Shown piece by piece: positions 37,149 through 46,244 of a stretch of 64,000 nt of DNA. The stretch's first letter is position 1. Every line of letters begins with the position of its first letter. The translations under genes and the position numbers were made by a program. Source of the DNA: Hydrogenophaga sp. (lineage in GTDB: Bacteria > Pseudomonadota > Gammaproteobacteria > Burkholderiales > Burkholderiaceae_C); the NCBI RefSeq assembly GCF_030373225.1, contig NZ_JAUCZG010000002.1, positions 124,001 through 188,000 on the forward strand. Reading direction: 5' to 3'. The notes under the pieces are model-generated. The model made no database searches. It had not been told where the DNA came from and saw only the letters and a program-made list of their open reading frames with translations.

Positions 37149-38980
37149 AACGCCTGCACGAAATGCCCTTCGGGGCGGCGCCGACCGACAGCGGCGGCGC
37201 GAGGGTTCGCCTGTGGGCGCCGGCCGCCACCGGGGTGGTGCTGGTGCGCAGCGGCGACGGACCGGACCAGGGCAGCTTCCCCATGAAGGCGCTGGACGAC
37301 GGCTGGCACGAGCTGGAACTGCCGCGCGCCCATGCCCGCACCGACTACGCGTTCTGCATCGACGGTGGCCCGGTCGTGCCGGACCCGGCCTCGCGCTGCC
37401 AGCGCAGCGGCGTGCATGGCCCGAGCAGTTTCATCGACCCGTGGCGCTTCGACTGGAACGACGCTGCCTGGCGCGGCCGGCCCTGGCACGAGGCGGTGAT
37501 CTACGAACTGCACGTGGGCTGTCTCACCACCGAGGGCACGTTTGCCTCGGCGATCTCCCGGCTGGACGCCCTGGTGGCGCTGGGCGTCACGGCCATCGAG
37601 CTGATGCCGGTGGCCGAATTCGAAGGCCGGCATGGCTGGGGCTATGACGGCGTGCTGCCGTTCGCGCCCAAGGCCGCCTATGGCACGCCCGACGACCTCA
37701 AACGCCTGGTCTGCGCGGCCCACCAGCGCGGGCTGATGGTGTTCATGGACGTGGTCTACAACCACTTCGGCCCCGACGGCAATTACCTGCACGCCTATGC
37801 GCCGGGCTTCTTCAACCCGGACCTGGCCACGCCCTGGGGCGCCGCGATCAACCTGGACGGCCCGGGGAGCCGGTGGGTGCGCGACTTCTTCATCCACAAC
37901 GCGCTCTACTGGATCGAGGAGTTCCATCTCGACGGCCTGCGCATCGACGCGGTGCATGCCATGCACGACAGCAGCTCGCCGCATTTCATCGACGAACTCG
38001 TGGCCGCCGTGCGCGCCGGGCCGGGGCGCGACCGGCAGGTGCATCTGGTGCTGGAGAACGACCTCAACGACGCCGCCCGCCTGCGTCGCGACGACACCGG
38101 AGCACCGCTGCTGGCCGATGCGCAGTGGAACGACGATGTGCATCACGCCGTGCACGTCCTGGCCACCGGCGAGACGGACGGTTACTACGTCGACTACGCC
38201 GCCGAGCCGGTGCGGCTGTTCGGCCGCGCCCTGGCCGAGGGTTTTGGATTCCAGGGCGATCCGTCACCCTACCGTGGCGGCGAACGGCGCGGCACGCCCT
38301 CGGCGCACCTGTCGCCGCTGGCCTTTGTCAATTCGCTGCAGACCCACGACCAGGTCGGCAACCGGGCATTCGGCGAGCGCATCGCCACGCTGGCGGCGGC
38401 GGCCGAGCGCAGCGAAGCGCTGCGCGCACTGCTGGCGTGTGTGCTGCTGGCGCCGTCACCGCCGATGCTGTTCATGGGCGAGGAATGGGCGGCGAGCACG
38501 CCGTTTCTCTACTTCTGCGACTACCAGGGCGAGCTGGCCCGGGCCGTGACCCAGGGACGGCGCGCCGAGTTCGGCCGGTTTGCCCGCTTCAGCGACCCCG
38601 ACGCCCGAGACGCCATTCCCGATCCGAACGCCGCAACCACCTTCGCCATGAGCCAGCTCGACTGGTCGGAGCGCGAACAGTCGCCGCACGCCGAATGGCT
38701 GGTGCTGACCAGCGAGCTGCTGCGCCTGCGGCAAGCGCAGCTCATGCCCTGGCTGCGGGACGTGCGCAGCGGTGTCATGACGCAGGCAGCGCCCGGCACG
38801 CTGGCCATCTGCTGGCCGCTGGGCGGCGCACGACGCTGGCATCTGCTGGCGCAACTGGCCCCGCACGAAAGCCCGGCCGGCGTGGCGAGCGAGCCGCCGG
38901 GTGCGGTGGTGTACCGCAGCCATGCCGCGGGTGCGCGGCTGGCCCCCTGGTCGGTGCAGTTTTCGATCGAGACGCCATGA
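37145..38980 (+). CDS. treZ: Malto-oligosyltrehalose trehalohydrolase
   Basis: A 611-residue GH13_10 enzyme that releases trehalose from maltooligosyltrehalose made by TreY. N-terminal beta domain (about 15-100), barrel with HEAVIYELHVGCLTTEGTF, FMDVVYNHFGPDGNYLHAYAP, FHLDGLRIDAVHAMHD (nucleophile), HLVLENDLND (acid) and FVNSLQTHDQVGNRAFGER. C-terminal beta domain ends WSVQFSIETP. Both ends overlap neighbours by ATGA, so translation of glgX, treZ and treY is coupled. Confidence 0.96.
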   Translation: MKRLHEMPFGAAPTDSGGARVRLWAPAATGVVLVRSGDGPDQGSFPMKALDDGWHELELPRAHARTDYAFCIDGGPVVPDPASRCQRSGVHGPSSFIDPWRFDWNDAAWRGRPWHEAVIYELHVGCLTTEGTFASAISRLDALVALGVTAIELMPVAEFEGRHGWGYDGVLPFAPKAAYGTPDDLKRLVCAAHQRGLMVFMDVVYNHFGPDGNYLHAYAPGFFNPDLATPWGAAINLDGPGSRWVRDFFIHNALYWIEEFHLDGLRIDAVHAMHDSSSPHFIDELVAAVRAGPGRDRQVHLVLENDLNDAARLRRDDTGAPLLADAQWNDDVHHAVHVLATGETDGYYVDYAAEPVRLFGRALAEGFGFQGDPSPYRGGERRGTPSAHLSPLAFVNSLQTHDQVGNRAFGERIATLAAAAERSEALRALLACVLLAPSPPMLFMGEEWAASTPFLYFCDYQGELARAVTQGRRAEFGRFARFSDPDARDAIPDPNAATTFAMSQLDWSEREQSPHAEWLVLTSELLRLRQAQLMPWLRDVRSGVMTQAAPGTLAICWPLGGARRWHLLAQLAPHESPAGVASEPPGAVVYRSHAAGARLAPWSVQFSIETP

Positions 38981-41934
38981 GCGACCACTCCCCGGCGCGG
39001 CAGGCGATCGTGCCGCGCGCCACCTACCGCGTGCAGTTGAACGCAGGCTTTCGCTTCAGCGACGCGGGCGCACTCGTGCCCTACCTGGCCGACCTGGGCA
39101 TCAGCCACCTCTACATCTCCCCGCCGCTGCGGGCGCGAACCGGAAGCCAGCACGGCTACGACGTGGTCGACCACGGCATGCTCAACCCCGAGCTGGGCAC
39201 GCGGGCCGATTTCGACCAGCTGGTGGCCGCCCTGCACGAGCGCGCCATGGGGCTGCTGGTCGACATCGTGCCCAACCACATGGGGGTGCTCGGCGGAGAC
39301 AACGCCTGGTGGCTCGACGTGCTGGAAAACGGCGCGGCATCGGTCTTTGCCGAGCATTTCGACATCGAATGGCGAAACGCCGATCCGGTGCTGCGTGACA
39401 AGGTGCTGTTGCCGGTGCTGGGCGACCAGTACGGCGCAGAGCTCGAAAAGGGTGACATCCGCCTGGCCTTCGATGCCGCTGGTGGCTGCTTCACGCTGGC
39501 CTACCACGAACACCGATTGCCGATCGACCCGAGCGGCTACGGGTCCTTGCTGAGACTGGCCCAGCGCTGCCTGGTGCCGGGCGACAGGGCCAGCGTGCGG
39601 GGCAACGGGCTCTCGGGCCTGGCCACGCTGTTCGACCGCCTGCCGGCGCGCGGTGAAACCGATGCCTCGGCGCGCGAGCGCCGCCAGCACGACCAGCGTC
39701 GGCTGAAGACGTCGCTGGCGCGGCAGGTGCAGGGTTTCCCTGCGCTGGCGGCGGCGATCGGGCAGGTGGTCACCGCGATGAACGGGCGGCCGGGCGAGCG
39801 CAGCAGTTTCGACGCGCTGGACGCGCTCATCGACACACAGGCCTACCGGCTCGCCCACTGGCGCATCGCTTCCGACGAGATCAACTACCGCCGCTTCTTC
39901 GACATCAACGAACTCGCTGCGCTGCGCATGGAGCGCCCCGAGGTGTTCGAGGCCACGCACCGCCTGCTGCTCGAACTGGCCACCGGTGGTGCCATCGACG
40001 GCCTGCGCATCGACCATCCCGACGGCATGGCCGACCCGGCGGGTTATTTCGAACGCCTGCAGCGGCGCTATGCCGAGCTGGCGGGACTGCCGGTGCCCAC
40101 CGGGCGGCGTGGCGACGCAGCGCCCGACCTGCCGCTGTATGTGGTGGTCGAGAAGATCGTGGCGCCGCACGAGGCGGTGCCGGACGACTGGGCGGTTCAC
40201 GGCACCACCGGCTACCGCTTCGCCAACGTGATCAACGGCCTGATGATCGACGGCGCCGCCAAGACCCGGCTCGACCGCGTGTGGCGCTCCTTCGTGGGCG
40301 ACGAGGCGGTGGACTTCGACACGCTGGCCTGGCATTGCCGGCATGTGGTGATGGAGGGAACACTGGCCGGCGAGCTCTCGGTGCTCGGCGCGTCGCTGCT
40401 GCGCCTGGCCCGAGAAGACCGCCGCACGCGCGACTTCACGCTGAATTCGCTGCGGCAGGCCCTCGCCGAGGTGGTTGCGTCGTTCCCGGTCTACCGCACC
40501 TACATGCTGCACAAGCCGAGCGCGCAGGACCGCAAGTTCATCGACTGGGCCATTGGCCGCGCCCGCCGGCGCAGCCTGGCGGGGGCCCCGGGTGTGTTCG
40601 ACTTCCTGCGCCGGGTGCTGATCGGTCGCCCGCTGAGCGGCGCACCGGTCGGCCTGGGTGTGCGCTACCGGGAATTTGCGCGCCGGCTGCAGCAGTACAC
40701 CGCGCCGGTGGCGGCCAAAGGCATCGAGGACACGGCGCTGTACCGCCACCACCGGCTGGTGTCGGTGAACGACGTGGGAGGCGACCCCGATGCGTTCGGC
40801 ATGTCGGTCGATGCCTTCCACGGGGCGAGTCTTGACCGCTCGCTGCGCTGGCCGGACACGATGCTGGCGACCTCCACCCACGACGCCAAACGCTCGGAAG
40901 ATGTTCGCTTGCGCATCGACGTGATCAGCGAAATGCCCGCGGCCTGGCGGCTCACCGTGCGCCGCTGGAGCCGCCTGAACCGCAGCCACAAGCGCACCGT
41001 GGACGGCGCGCGCGCACCCACGCGCAACGACGAGTACCTGCTCTACCAGCTGCTGCTGGGCAGCCTGCCCGTGGGCGAAATCGACGACGCCGGACTGGCC
41101 GGGTTTGCGCTGCGGATCGAGCAGGTGATGCTCAAGTCGGCGCGCGAGTCGAAGGCGGTGACCAGCTGGATGAACCCCAACGAAGCCTACGAAGCGGCGC
41201 TGACCGCGTTCGTGCGCGCCTTGCTGGGACGCCGCGAGCGCAACCTGTTTCTCGAGGACCTGCAGGGCACGGTCGCTGTGGTCGCGTGGCACGGCGCGCT
41301 CAACGGGCTGACGATGGCACTGGTCAAGACCCTGTCTCCCGGCGTGCCCGATTTTTACCAGGGGCACGAAGCGATCGAGCTGTCGCTGGTCGACCCGGAC
41401 AACCGCCGCCCGGTGGACTTTGCCCACCGCCGTCAGCTGCTGGACGAAGCACGCAACATCAAAGCCCTGCCCGACCGGGGTGCGGCCTTGCGCGCGCTGC
41501 TGGCCCGGGCGGTCGACGGTCGTGCCAAGTTCTGGGTGACCTGGCAGGCACTGCAGCTGCGGCAGGCCCGGGCCCAGCTGCTGCGCCATGGGGACTACCT
41601 GCCGCTCCAGGTGCAGGGCGAGCGCAGCGCCAACGTGATCGCCTTTGCCAGACGCCACGCCGGCGCCTGCGTGGTGGTGGTCGGCACCCGCCTGAGTGCC
41701 GCCTTCGGCCTGCCCCCGGGCACCGCGCCCGTGGGCGACTGCTGGGGCGACACCGCCATCGTGTGGCCGCCAGGTGCAGCCTGGGGCGCCGCCGCGCGCG
41801 GGCTCACCGATGGGGTGAGCGGCCGGCGCCACGGCCCACCGGGCACCAGGCTGCTGCTGGCCGATGTGCTGCGAGAATTTCCGGTGGCGGCGCTCTTCAG
41901 CACCGACGCAGGAACCCATGAGCCACGAGACTGA
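38977..41934 (+). CDS. treY: Malto-oligosyltrehalose synthase
   Basis: A 985-residue GH13_26 enzyme that converts the reducing end of maltodextrin into a trehalosyl unit. Motifs: PRATYRVQLNAGFRFSDAGALVPYL, GLLVDIVPNHMGVLGGDN, GAIDGLRIDHPDGMADPAGYF (nucleophile), LYVVVEKIVAPHEAVPDDW (acid) and MLATSTHDAKRSEDVRLRI. The C-terminal region has GVPDFYQGHEAIELSLVDPDNRRPVDF. Length is slightly above the common 850-950. It pairs with treZ upstream. Its end overlaps the next start by 17 bases. Confidence 0.96.
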   Translation: MSDHSPARQAIVPRATYRVQLNAGFRFSDAGALVPYLADLGISHLYISPPLRARTGSQHGYDVVDHGMLNPELGTRADFDQLVAALHERAMGLLVDIVPNHMGVLGGDNAWWLDVLENGAASVFAEHFDIEWRNADPVLRDKVLLPVLGDQYGAELEKGDIRLAFDAAGGCFTLAYHEHRLPIDPSGYGSLLRLAQRCLVPGDRASVRGNGLSGLATLFDRLPARGETDASARERRQHDQRRLKTSLARQVQGFPALAAAIGQVVTAMNGRPGERSSFDALDALIDTQAYRLAHWRIASDEINYRRFFDINELAALRMERPEVFEATHRLLLELATGGAIDGLRIDHPDGMADPAGYFERLQRRYAELAGLPVPTGRRGDAAPDLPLYVVVEKIVAPHEAVPDDWAVHGTTGYRFANVINGLMIDGAAKTRLDRVWRSFVGDEAVDFDTLAWHCRHVVMEGTLAGELSVLGASLLRLAREDRRTRDFTLNSLRQALAEVVASFPVYRTYMLHKPSAQDRKFIDWAIGRARRRSLAGAPGVFDFLRRVLIGRPLSGAPVGLGVRYREFARRLQQYTAPVAAKGIEDTALYRHHRLVSVNDVGGDPDAFGMSVDAFHGASLDRSLRWPDTMLATSTHDAKRSEDVRLRIDVISEMPAAWRLTVRRWSRLNRSHKRTVDGARAPTRNDEYLLYQLLLGSLPVGEIDDAGLAGFALRIEQVMLKSARESKAVTSWMNPNEAYEAALTAFVRALLGRRERNLFLEDLQGTVAVVAWHGALNGLTMALVKTLSPGVPDFYQGHEAIELSLVDPDNRRPVDFAHRRQLLDEARNIKALPDRGAALRALLARAVDGRAKFWVTWQALQLRQARAQLLRHGDYLPLQVQGERSANVIAFARRHAGACVVVVGTRLSAAFGLPPGTAPVGDCWGDTAIVWPPGAAWGAAARGLTDGVSGRRHGPPGTRLLLADVLREFPVAALFSTDAGTHEPRD

Positions 41935-43096
41935 CGACAGCGCCCTCCCCCTGATCGATGCCTGCACCGGGGCCGCCCTGGCGCTGCTGCAGGCCAACCT
42001 GACGCCGCACGGCATTCTGGCGGCCAGCCGCACCGAGGCGGCCGAGGCGCGCCGCTACACCCGCACCTTCGGGCGCGACGCGGCGATCTGCGTCATGGCG
42101 ATGTGTGGCAGCGGCATCGACGCGCTGGAGACGGGCGCGGTGGCCAGCCTCGATGCACTGGCCGCACAGCAGGCAGCGAACGGCCAGATCCCGAAATACG
42201 TGGACCCGCAGGGCCAGGACGCCGACTTCTGGTACCTCGGCTGCATCGACGCGACCCTGTGGTGGCTGATCGCGGTGGACCATGTGCGCGCTGCCGGGCG
42301 GGTCAGCCCGACGCGCTGGCAGGCGGGCGTGGACCGCGCCATCGCCTGGCTGCTGGCACAGGAGCACCAGCGCTTTCGGCTGCTGCAGCAGAACGAGGCC
42401 AGCGACTGGGCCGACATCATGCCGCGCTCGGGCTACGTGCTCTACACCAACGCGCTGTGGTACGACGTCAAGCGGCGCTTCGGACTGGCCGATGCCCAAG
42501 CCACGCACCACCACTTCAACCACCTCTTCGACCCCTTTCAGCGCGACCTGCCCGAATACCACCGGGCGCGCCTGCTGCGCCACTACGCGCGGCGCGGCCG
42601 GAGCGACCCGGGCCTGTACCTGAGCTTTGTCAACCTGGCCGTGTCCGGGCACGAAGGCGATGTGTTCGGCAACCTCATGGCCGTGCTCAACGGACTGGCC
42701 GACACCGCCAAGTGCCAGCGCATCGTGCAGACCATCCAGCAGGCGCATGCGGACGACCCCTGGCCGGTGCGGGTCGTGCTGCATCCGCTGTCACGCCAGC
42801 ACGAACTCTGGCGGCCGTACATGGCGCGGCACCAGCAGAACAGCGTGCACCAGTACCACAACGGCGGCATCTGGCCCTTCGTGGGCGGCTACTGGGTGAT
42901 GGCGCTGGCGCAACTCGGCCTGCGCGAGCAGGCGTGGTCGGCGCTGGCGCGGCTGGCCCGGGCGAACGAGCAGGACGGCTGGCGCTTCACCGAATGGTTT
43001 CACGGCCGCACGCTCAAGCCCATGGGCATGGCCGGACAAAGCTGGAACGCCGCCACCTTCCTGCTCGCGCGGCGAGCGCTCGACGCAGTGCGTTGA
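41918..43096 (+). CDS. Amylo-alpha-1,6-glucosidase-like (alpha/alpha)6 glycosidase
   Basis: A 392-residue soluble protein with an (alpha/alpha)6-barrel pattern: YTRTFGRDAAICVMAMCGSG, QIPKYVDPQGQDADFWYLGCIDATLWWL, QQNEASDWADIMPRSGYVLYTNALWY and HNGGIWPFVGGYWVMALA. These resemble the catalytic half of amylo-1,6-glucosidases and GH63/GH100-type enzymes. WADIMPR and the preceding DATLWWL hold candidate acidic residues. It lacks the N-terminal domain of full debranching enzymes. As the last gene of the operon it probably trims glucan or oligosaccharides; its exact bond is not known. A perfect hairpin follows the stop. Confidence 0.78.
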   Translation: MSHETDDSALPLIDACTGAALALLQANLTPHGILAASRTEAAEARRYTRTFGRDAAICVMAMCGSGIDALETGAVASLDALAAQQAANGQIPKYVDPQGQDADFWYLGCIDATLWWLIAVDHVRAAGRVSPTRWQAGVDRAIAWLLAQEHQRFRLLQQNEASDWADIMPRSGYVLYTNALWYDVKRRFGLADAQATHHHFNHLFDPFQRDLPEYHRARLLRHYARRGRSDPGLYLSFVNLAVSGHEGDVFGNLMAVLNGLADTAKCQRIVQTIQQAHADDPWPVRVVLHPLSRQHELWRPYMARHQQNSVHQYHNGGIWPFVGGYWVMALAQLGLREQAWSALARLARANEQDGWRFTEWFHGRTLKPMGMAGQSWNAATFLLARRALDAVR

Positions 43097-43121
43097 GCAT
43101 CCGGCAGTCGGAACCGGATGC
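43097..43121 (+). terminator. Hairpin ending the glucan/trehalose operon
   Basis: GCATCCGG-N9-CCGGATGC is a perfect 8-bp dyad starting right after the stop at 43096. There is no T-tract. It marks the likely 3' end of the nine-gene message. Confidence 0.5.
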
Positions 43122-43214
43122 ACACTGCCCCCGGCCTCCCGTGCGGCCGTCATGGTTCGGAATGCTGGTCTTTTCGCAAGGCTCTTCCAGCATTCAACCC
43201 AGGCCGGCAAGCCC

Positions 43215-43730
43215 GTGAACACGTTCAAACGATCCGCACCCCTTTACATCGCCGCCATGGGACTCGCTGCGCTCCCGGCGGCAGCGGCCGTCGGCGTGCG
43301 CTTTGTCGAGGGCGCGCCCAAGGACCGGTTCGAGATCACCAACCGCGCTGCGTGCGCCCTGCGCGATACCGAAGTCGTCATCGACCTCAGGCCCTCGGCC
43401 GCGGGCCTTGTCTTCGATGTCACCGCCCTGGGGGCCGGCGTCGAGGTGTTTCAGCCACTGGAGATCGTCGCCGGCGCCGACGCACTGGCCTCGGTGTCCA
43501 GCGTGGTGGACGGCGACAGACAGGTCGTGCTGTCGATCCGCCGCCTGGCGCCGGCGGCACGCATCGCCTTCACCATCGACGTCGACGACACGCTCGGCCC
43601 ACGCGGCATCACGGTGTCCGGTTCGGAAATCGAAGGGGCCGTCGTGCGGGTGAACACGGCGGGCGCGACCGCCTCCGGTCGTTTTTCAAACAACGGCGAA
43701 GCCGTGGTGCCAACGCCTGGCTGCCGTTGA
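43215..43730 (+). CDS. Secreted protein resembling aggregation factor core proteins
   Basis: A 171-residue exported protein. The GTG at 43215 gives a clean signal peptide (NTFKRSAPLYIAAMGLAALPAAAAVG); the ATG at 43152 would add a strange leader. The mature chain is a predicted all-beta domain: VRFVEGAPKDRFEITNRAACAL, IDLRPSAAGLVFDVTALGAGVEVFQPLEI, RIAFTIDVDDTLGPRGITVSGSEIEGAVVRV. This matches my memory of the 'aggregation factor core' family of marine and soil proteobacteria, whose role is not established. Ends with a cysteine that could pair with the one in AACAL. Confidence 0.65.
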   Translation: MNTFKRSAPLYIAAMGLAALPAAAAVGVRFVEGAPKDRFEITNRAACALRDTEVVIDLRPSAAGLVFDVTALGAGVEVFQPLEIVAGADALASVSSVVDGDRQVVLSIRRLAPAARIAFTIDVDDTLGPRGITVSGSEIEGAVVRVNTAGATASGRFSNNGEAVVPTPGCR

Positions 43731-43810
43731 CGGGCGTCGTGCCCTGCCGGGCCAAACGTTTCCGGGCATGGCGGCCGGGCGGCCAGCCCAACGAGCCCGG
43801 CCATTCGCCT

Positions 43811-44173
43811 TCAACCGGCTTCTGACTTTGAATGGCGAAGATAGAGGCAGGCCAGTCCAATGGGCGCAAGAACCATCGCCGAACCCCAACACAGGGCGAT
43901 GGTGAGACATTTCATGAGCATCATGACGATGGCATTCACGACCAACAGGTTCTCACCCATGACAAAGCGGACCGCGCTCTCGTATGCAAAACGGGCGTAG
44001 GGATACAGCAGGGAATGGATGGCAAAAAAAGGCAGCGCATCCAGGGGAAGCCGCTGCGCTGCCCTGGCCACGACGAGCCAGGCGAATGCGGCGAAAAGAA
44101 CGCCAAAAAAGAGCTGCCGAAAATAGTATTTTCTGGTCAGACCGCCCAATGTTTTCTGAATGACTGGATGCAC
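43811..44173 (-). CDS. Small hypothetical membrane protein
   Basis: A 120-residue protein. The GTG at 44173 was preferred to the TTG in the track because AGGGGA lies 7 bases upstream. Three to four hydrophobic segments: FGVLFAAFAWLVVARAA, LPFFAIHSLLYPYARFA, NLLVVNAIVMMLMKCLTIAL and GSAMVLAPIGLACLYL. Basic N-terminus (QKTLGGLTRKYYFRQ). Base composition is lower in GC than its neighbours, and the flanks are too, which may indicate acquisition. No family recognised. Confidence 0.55.
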   Translation of the reverse strand: MHPVIQKTLGGLTRKYYFRQLFFGVLFAAFAWLVVARAAQRLPLDALPFFAIHSLLYPYARFAYESAVRFVMGENLLVVNAIVMMLMKCLTIALCWGSAMVLAPIGLACLYLRHSKSEAG

Positions 44174-44500
44174 CCGTTTCCCCTTTCGTTTGGGTGAAAT
44201 GCCCAAAGCGGGGGGCAGTCTAGTGCCGGGGTATTTTCAGTTCACTACTGTTCCAGCACTATTTTTTCGCGGCAGCTCACGCGTCAATTCCGGACAGAAA
44301 CAGAGCGCCACACGCCACCTGGATTTTCAAACCCGGGTGCGCTTTCGAACAGACGGCGGGGCTGGCTTGCAGCAGACTCGTCGCTGGTGCCGAAGCCCAC
44401 AGCCTTGTCTGGACAGCTCCAGGCACTCCACTCAGACGCTGCACCGCCCCACACCGAACGCATGGCCGTTCAACGGTGCACATCCAACCCGGGAAACCCC
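44174..44500. other. Intergenic region between the small membrane protein and DJ-1-like genes
   Basis: 327 bases of relatively AT-rich DNA (for example ATTTTCAGTTCACTACTG at about 44232). It should contain the two divergent promoters. No gene, dyad or recognisable operator was seen. Confidence 0.5.
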
Positions 44501-45184
44501 ATGAAAATCTTGATGATCCTGACCTCGCACGACCAACTCGGCAACACCGGCAAGAAGACGGGTTTCTGGCTGGAGGAGTTCGCTGCGCCCTGGTACGTTT
44601 TCAAGGACGCTGGCGCCGAGATCGTGCTCGCCTCTCCCAAGGGCGGGCAGCCACCCCTGGACCCCACCAGCGACGCCGAAGACGCGCAGACCGATGACAC
44701 CCGCCGGTTCAGAAACGACCCGGCGGCCATCGAAACACTGGCCCACACCACCCGGCTGGCCGAGGTGTCCGGCGAGGGCTTCGACGCGGTGTTTTTCCCC
44801 GGCGGCCATGGCCCCCTGTGGGACCTCGCCGAAGACAAACATTCGATCCAGTTGATCGAGTCGATGTTTGCTGCCGGCAAGACGGTGTCGGCGGTTTGCC
44901 ATGCACCGGCCGTGTTCCGCCACACGAAATCGGCCGACGGCGCGCCACTGGTCAAGGGCAGGAAGGTCACGGGTTTCACCAACACCGAGGAAGAAGCCGT
45001 GCAACTGACCCGGATCGTGCCGTTCCTGATCCAGGACATGCTCGCGTCCAACGGAGCGCTGTACCAGAAGGGCGAGGACTGGCAGTCCTTCGTGGTCACC
45101 GACGGCCATCTGATCACGGGACAAAACCCCGCTTCATCGGCCGCTGCCGCGCGCGCCGTGCTCGCACAACTGCAGGCGACCTGA
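44501..45184 (+). CDS. DJ-1/PfpI family (type 1 glutamine amidotransferase-like) protein
   Basis: A 227-residue protein of the DJ-1/PfpI superfamily, close to the HchA/glyoxalase III-like or NonF group. MKILMILTSHDQLGNTGKKTGFWLEE opens the chain with the conserved glutamate pocket (FWLEEFAAPW). FDAVFFPGGHGPLWDL and the nucleophile elbow VSAVCHAPAVF follow, with Cys-His in tandem. Such proteins act as glyoxalases, deglycases or stress chaperones; which applies here is not known. Single gene with a start clearly at 44501. Confidence 0.85.
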   Translation: MKILMILTSHDQLGNTGKKTGFWLEEFAAPWYVFKDAGAEIVLASPKGGQPPLDPTSDAEDAQTDDTRRFRNDPAAIETLAHTTRLAEVSGEGFDAVFFPGGHGPLWDLAEDKHSIQLIESMFAAGKTVSAVCHAPAVFRHTKSADGAPLVKGRKVTGFTNTEEEAVQLTRIVPFLIQDMLASNGALYQKGEDWQSFVVTDGHLITGQNPASSAAAARAVLAQLQAT

Positions 45185-45210
45185 AAGGCCCGGGCGCGCC
45201 GGGGACCCCC

Positions 45211-46212
45211 TCAGCGCACGGGTACCGCCGCCTGCACAAAGCGGGCGATGCGGCGCACGGCTTCACGCCCTTCGGGCACCAGCGCGGCGTGCATCTGGAA
45301 GTCGTGCCACAGGCCATGCCATTCCTGCCAGGTCACGGCCACACCGGCGCCCAGCAAGCTCGAGTACAGGCGCCTTGCCTCCCGACAGAACAACTCGCTG
45401 CTGGAGGACTGGATGAGGACCGGGGGCAAGTGACGCAGGTCGGCGTGGATCGGGGTCACCAGCGGCGAGGATCGCATGGCGGGCGCCACGTAGCCGTCCC
45501 GTGTCCAGGTCACCCAGCCGGGCGTCAGCAGTCGGTCCGTGCTGCGGTCCGGCAGGTGGACGAGGGTCCAGTCCACGCAGGGAGAGATCAGCACCAGCGA
45601 CCCGGGAAGCGACTGCCCGCGCTCCCTGCGCAGCAGCGTGAGGGTGAGTGCCAGATGAGCGCCCGTCGAATCACCGGCGAACACCATCTTCCGCACATCC
45701 ATGCCCTGTTTCTCCAGCGTCGCCACAAAGGCCTGGGCATCTTCCAGCTGCGCCGGGTAGGGATGCTCGGGTGCGAGCCGGTACGCCGGCACATGGACCA
45801 CCCTGCGGGCCTCCAGCGCCAGCAGGCGTGTGAGGCTTCGATGCGTGTCGGGTGAGCACACGGTGTAGCCACCGCCATGGAAGTACACGATGGCAGCGTC
45901 GCTGTTCACCGGGCCCGGGGGCAGGTGCCGGTCGCAGGGTCGGTCATTCAGGTGCAGCCGCTGCGTCAGCACGCCTTGGCCCTGGGGTAGGGTCCATCGC
46001 AGCAAACCCGTCAGCAGCCGCTGCAGGCGAAGCGGTGTGCGCGGGCTCATCCAGGGGCGGACGAGCCAGCGCAGCTGGGCCCCGACCAGCCTGGCCTGAA
46101 AGGACAGTGTCCGTCCTGCGTTGACCGACTCGTGGCCCGCTGCGTCCCGGGGCGGCCCTGGCGCATCCGGAATCGAGGTGGCTTCCACCGGGCTGTGGAT
46201 GGACGTTCTCAT
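45211..46212 (-). CDS. HSL-family alpha/beta-hydrolase (esterase/lipase)
   Basis: A 333-residue protein starting MRTSIHSPVEATSI. The hormone-sensitive-lipase oxyanion motif is IVYFHGGGYTVCSPDTH; PAYRLAPEHPYPAQLEDA is the typical following helix; the nucleophile elbow is FAGDSTGAHLAL. The catalytic acid block is LIQSSSSELFCREARRLY, where HSL enzymes usually have D in a DPLRDE-like stretch, so a Glu may serve. The histidine is in WHGLWHDFQMH. Likely acts on short acyl esters. It follows the repeat lipoprotein by 32 bases on the same strand. Confidence 0.87.
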   Translation of the reverse strand: MRTSIHSPVEATSIPDAPGPPRDAAGHESVNAGRTLSFQARLVGAQLRWLVRPWMSPRTPLRLQRLLTGLLRWTLPQGQGVLTQRLHLNDRPCDRHLPPGPVNSDAAIVYFHGGGYTVCSPDTHRSLTRLLALEARRVVHVPAYRLAPEHPYPAQLEDAQAFVATLEKQGMDVRKMVFAGDSTGAHLALTLTLLRRERGQSLPGSLVLISPCVDWTLVHLPDRSTDRLLTPGWVTWTRDGYVAPAMRSSPLVTPIHADLRHLPPVLIQSSSSELFCREARRLYSSLLGAGVAVTWQEWHGLWHDFQMHAALVPEGREAVRRIARFVQAAVPVR

Positions 46213-46244
46213 GGCGGCGGCTCGCTGCCTGGCTGCCGGCGCCC

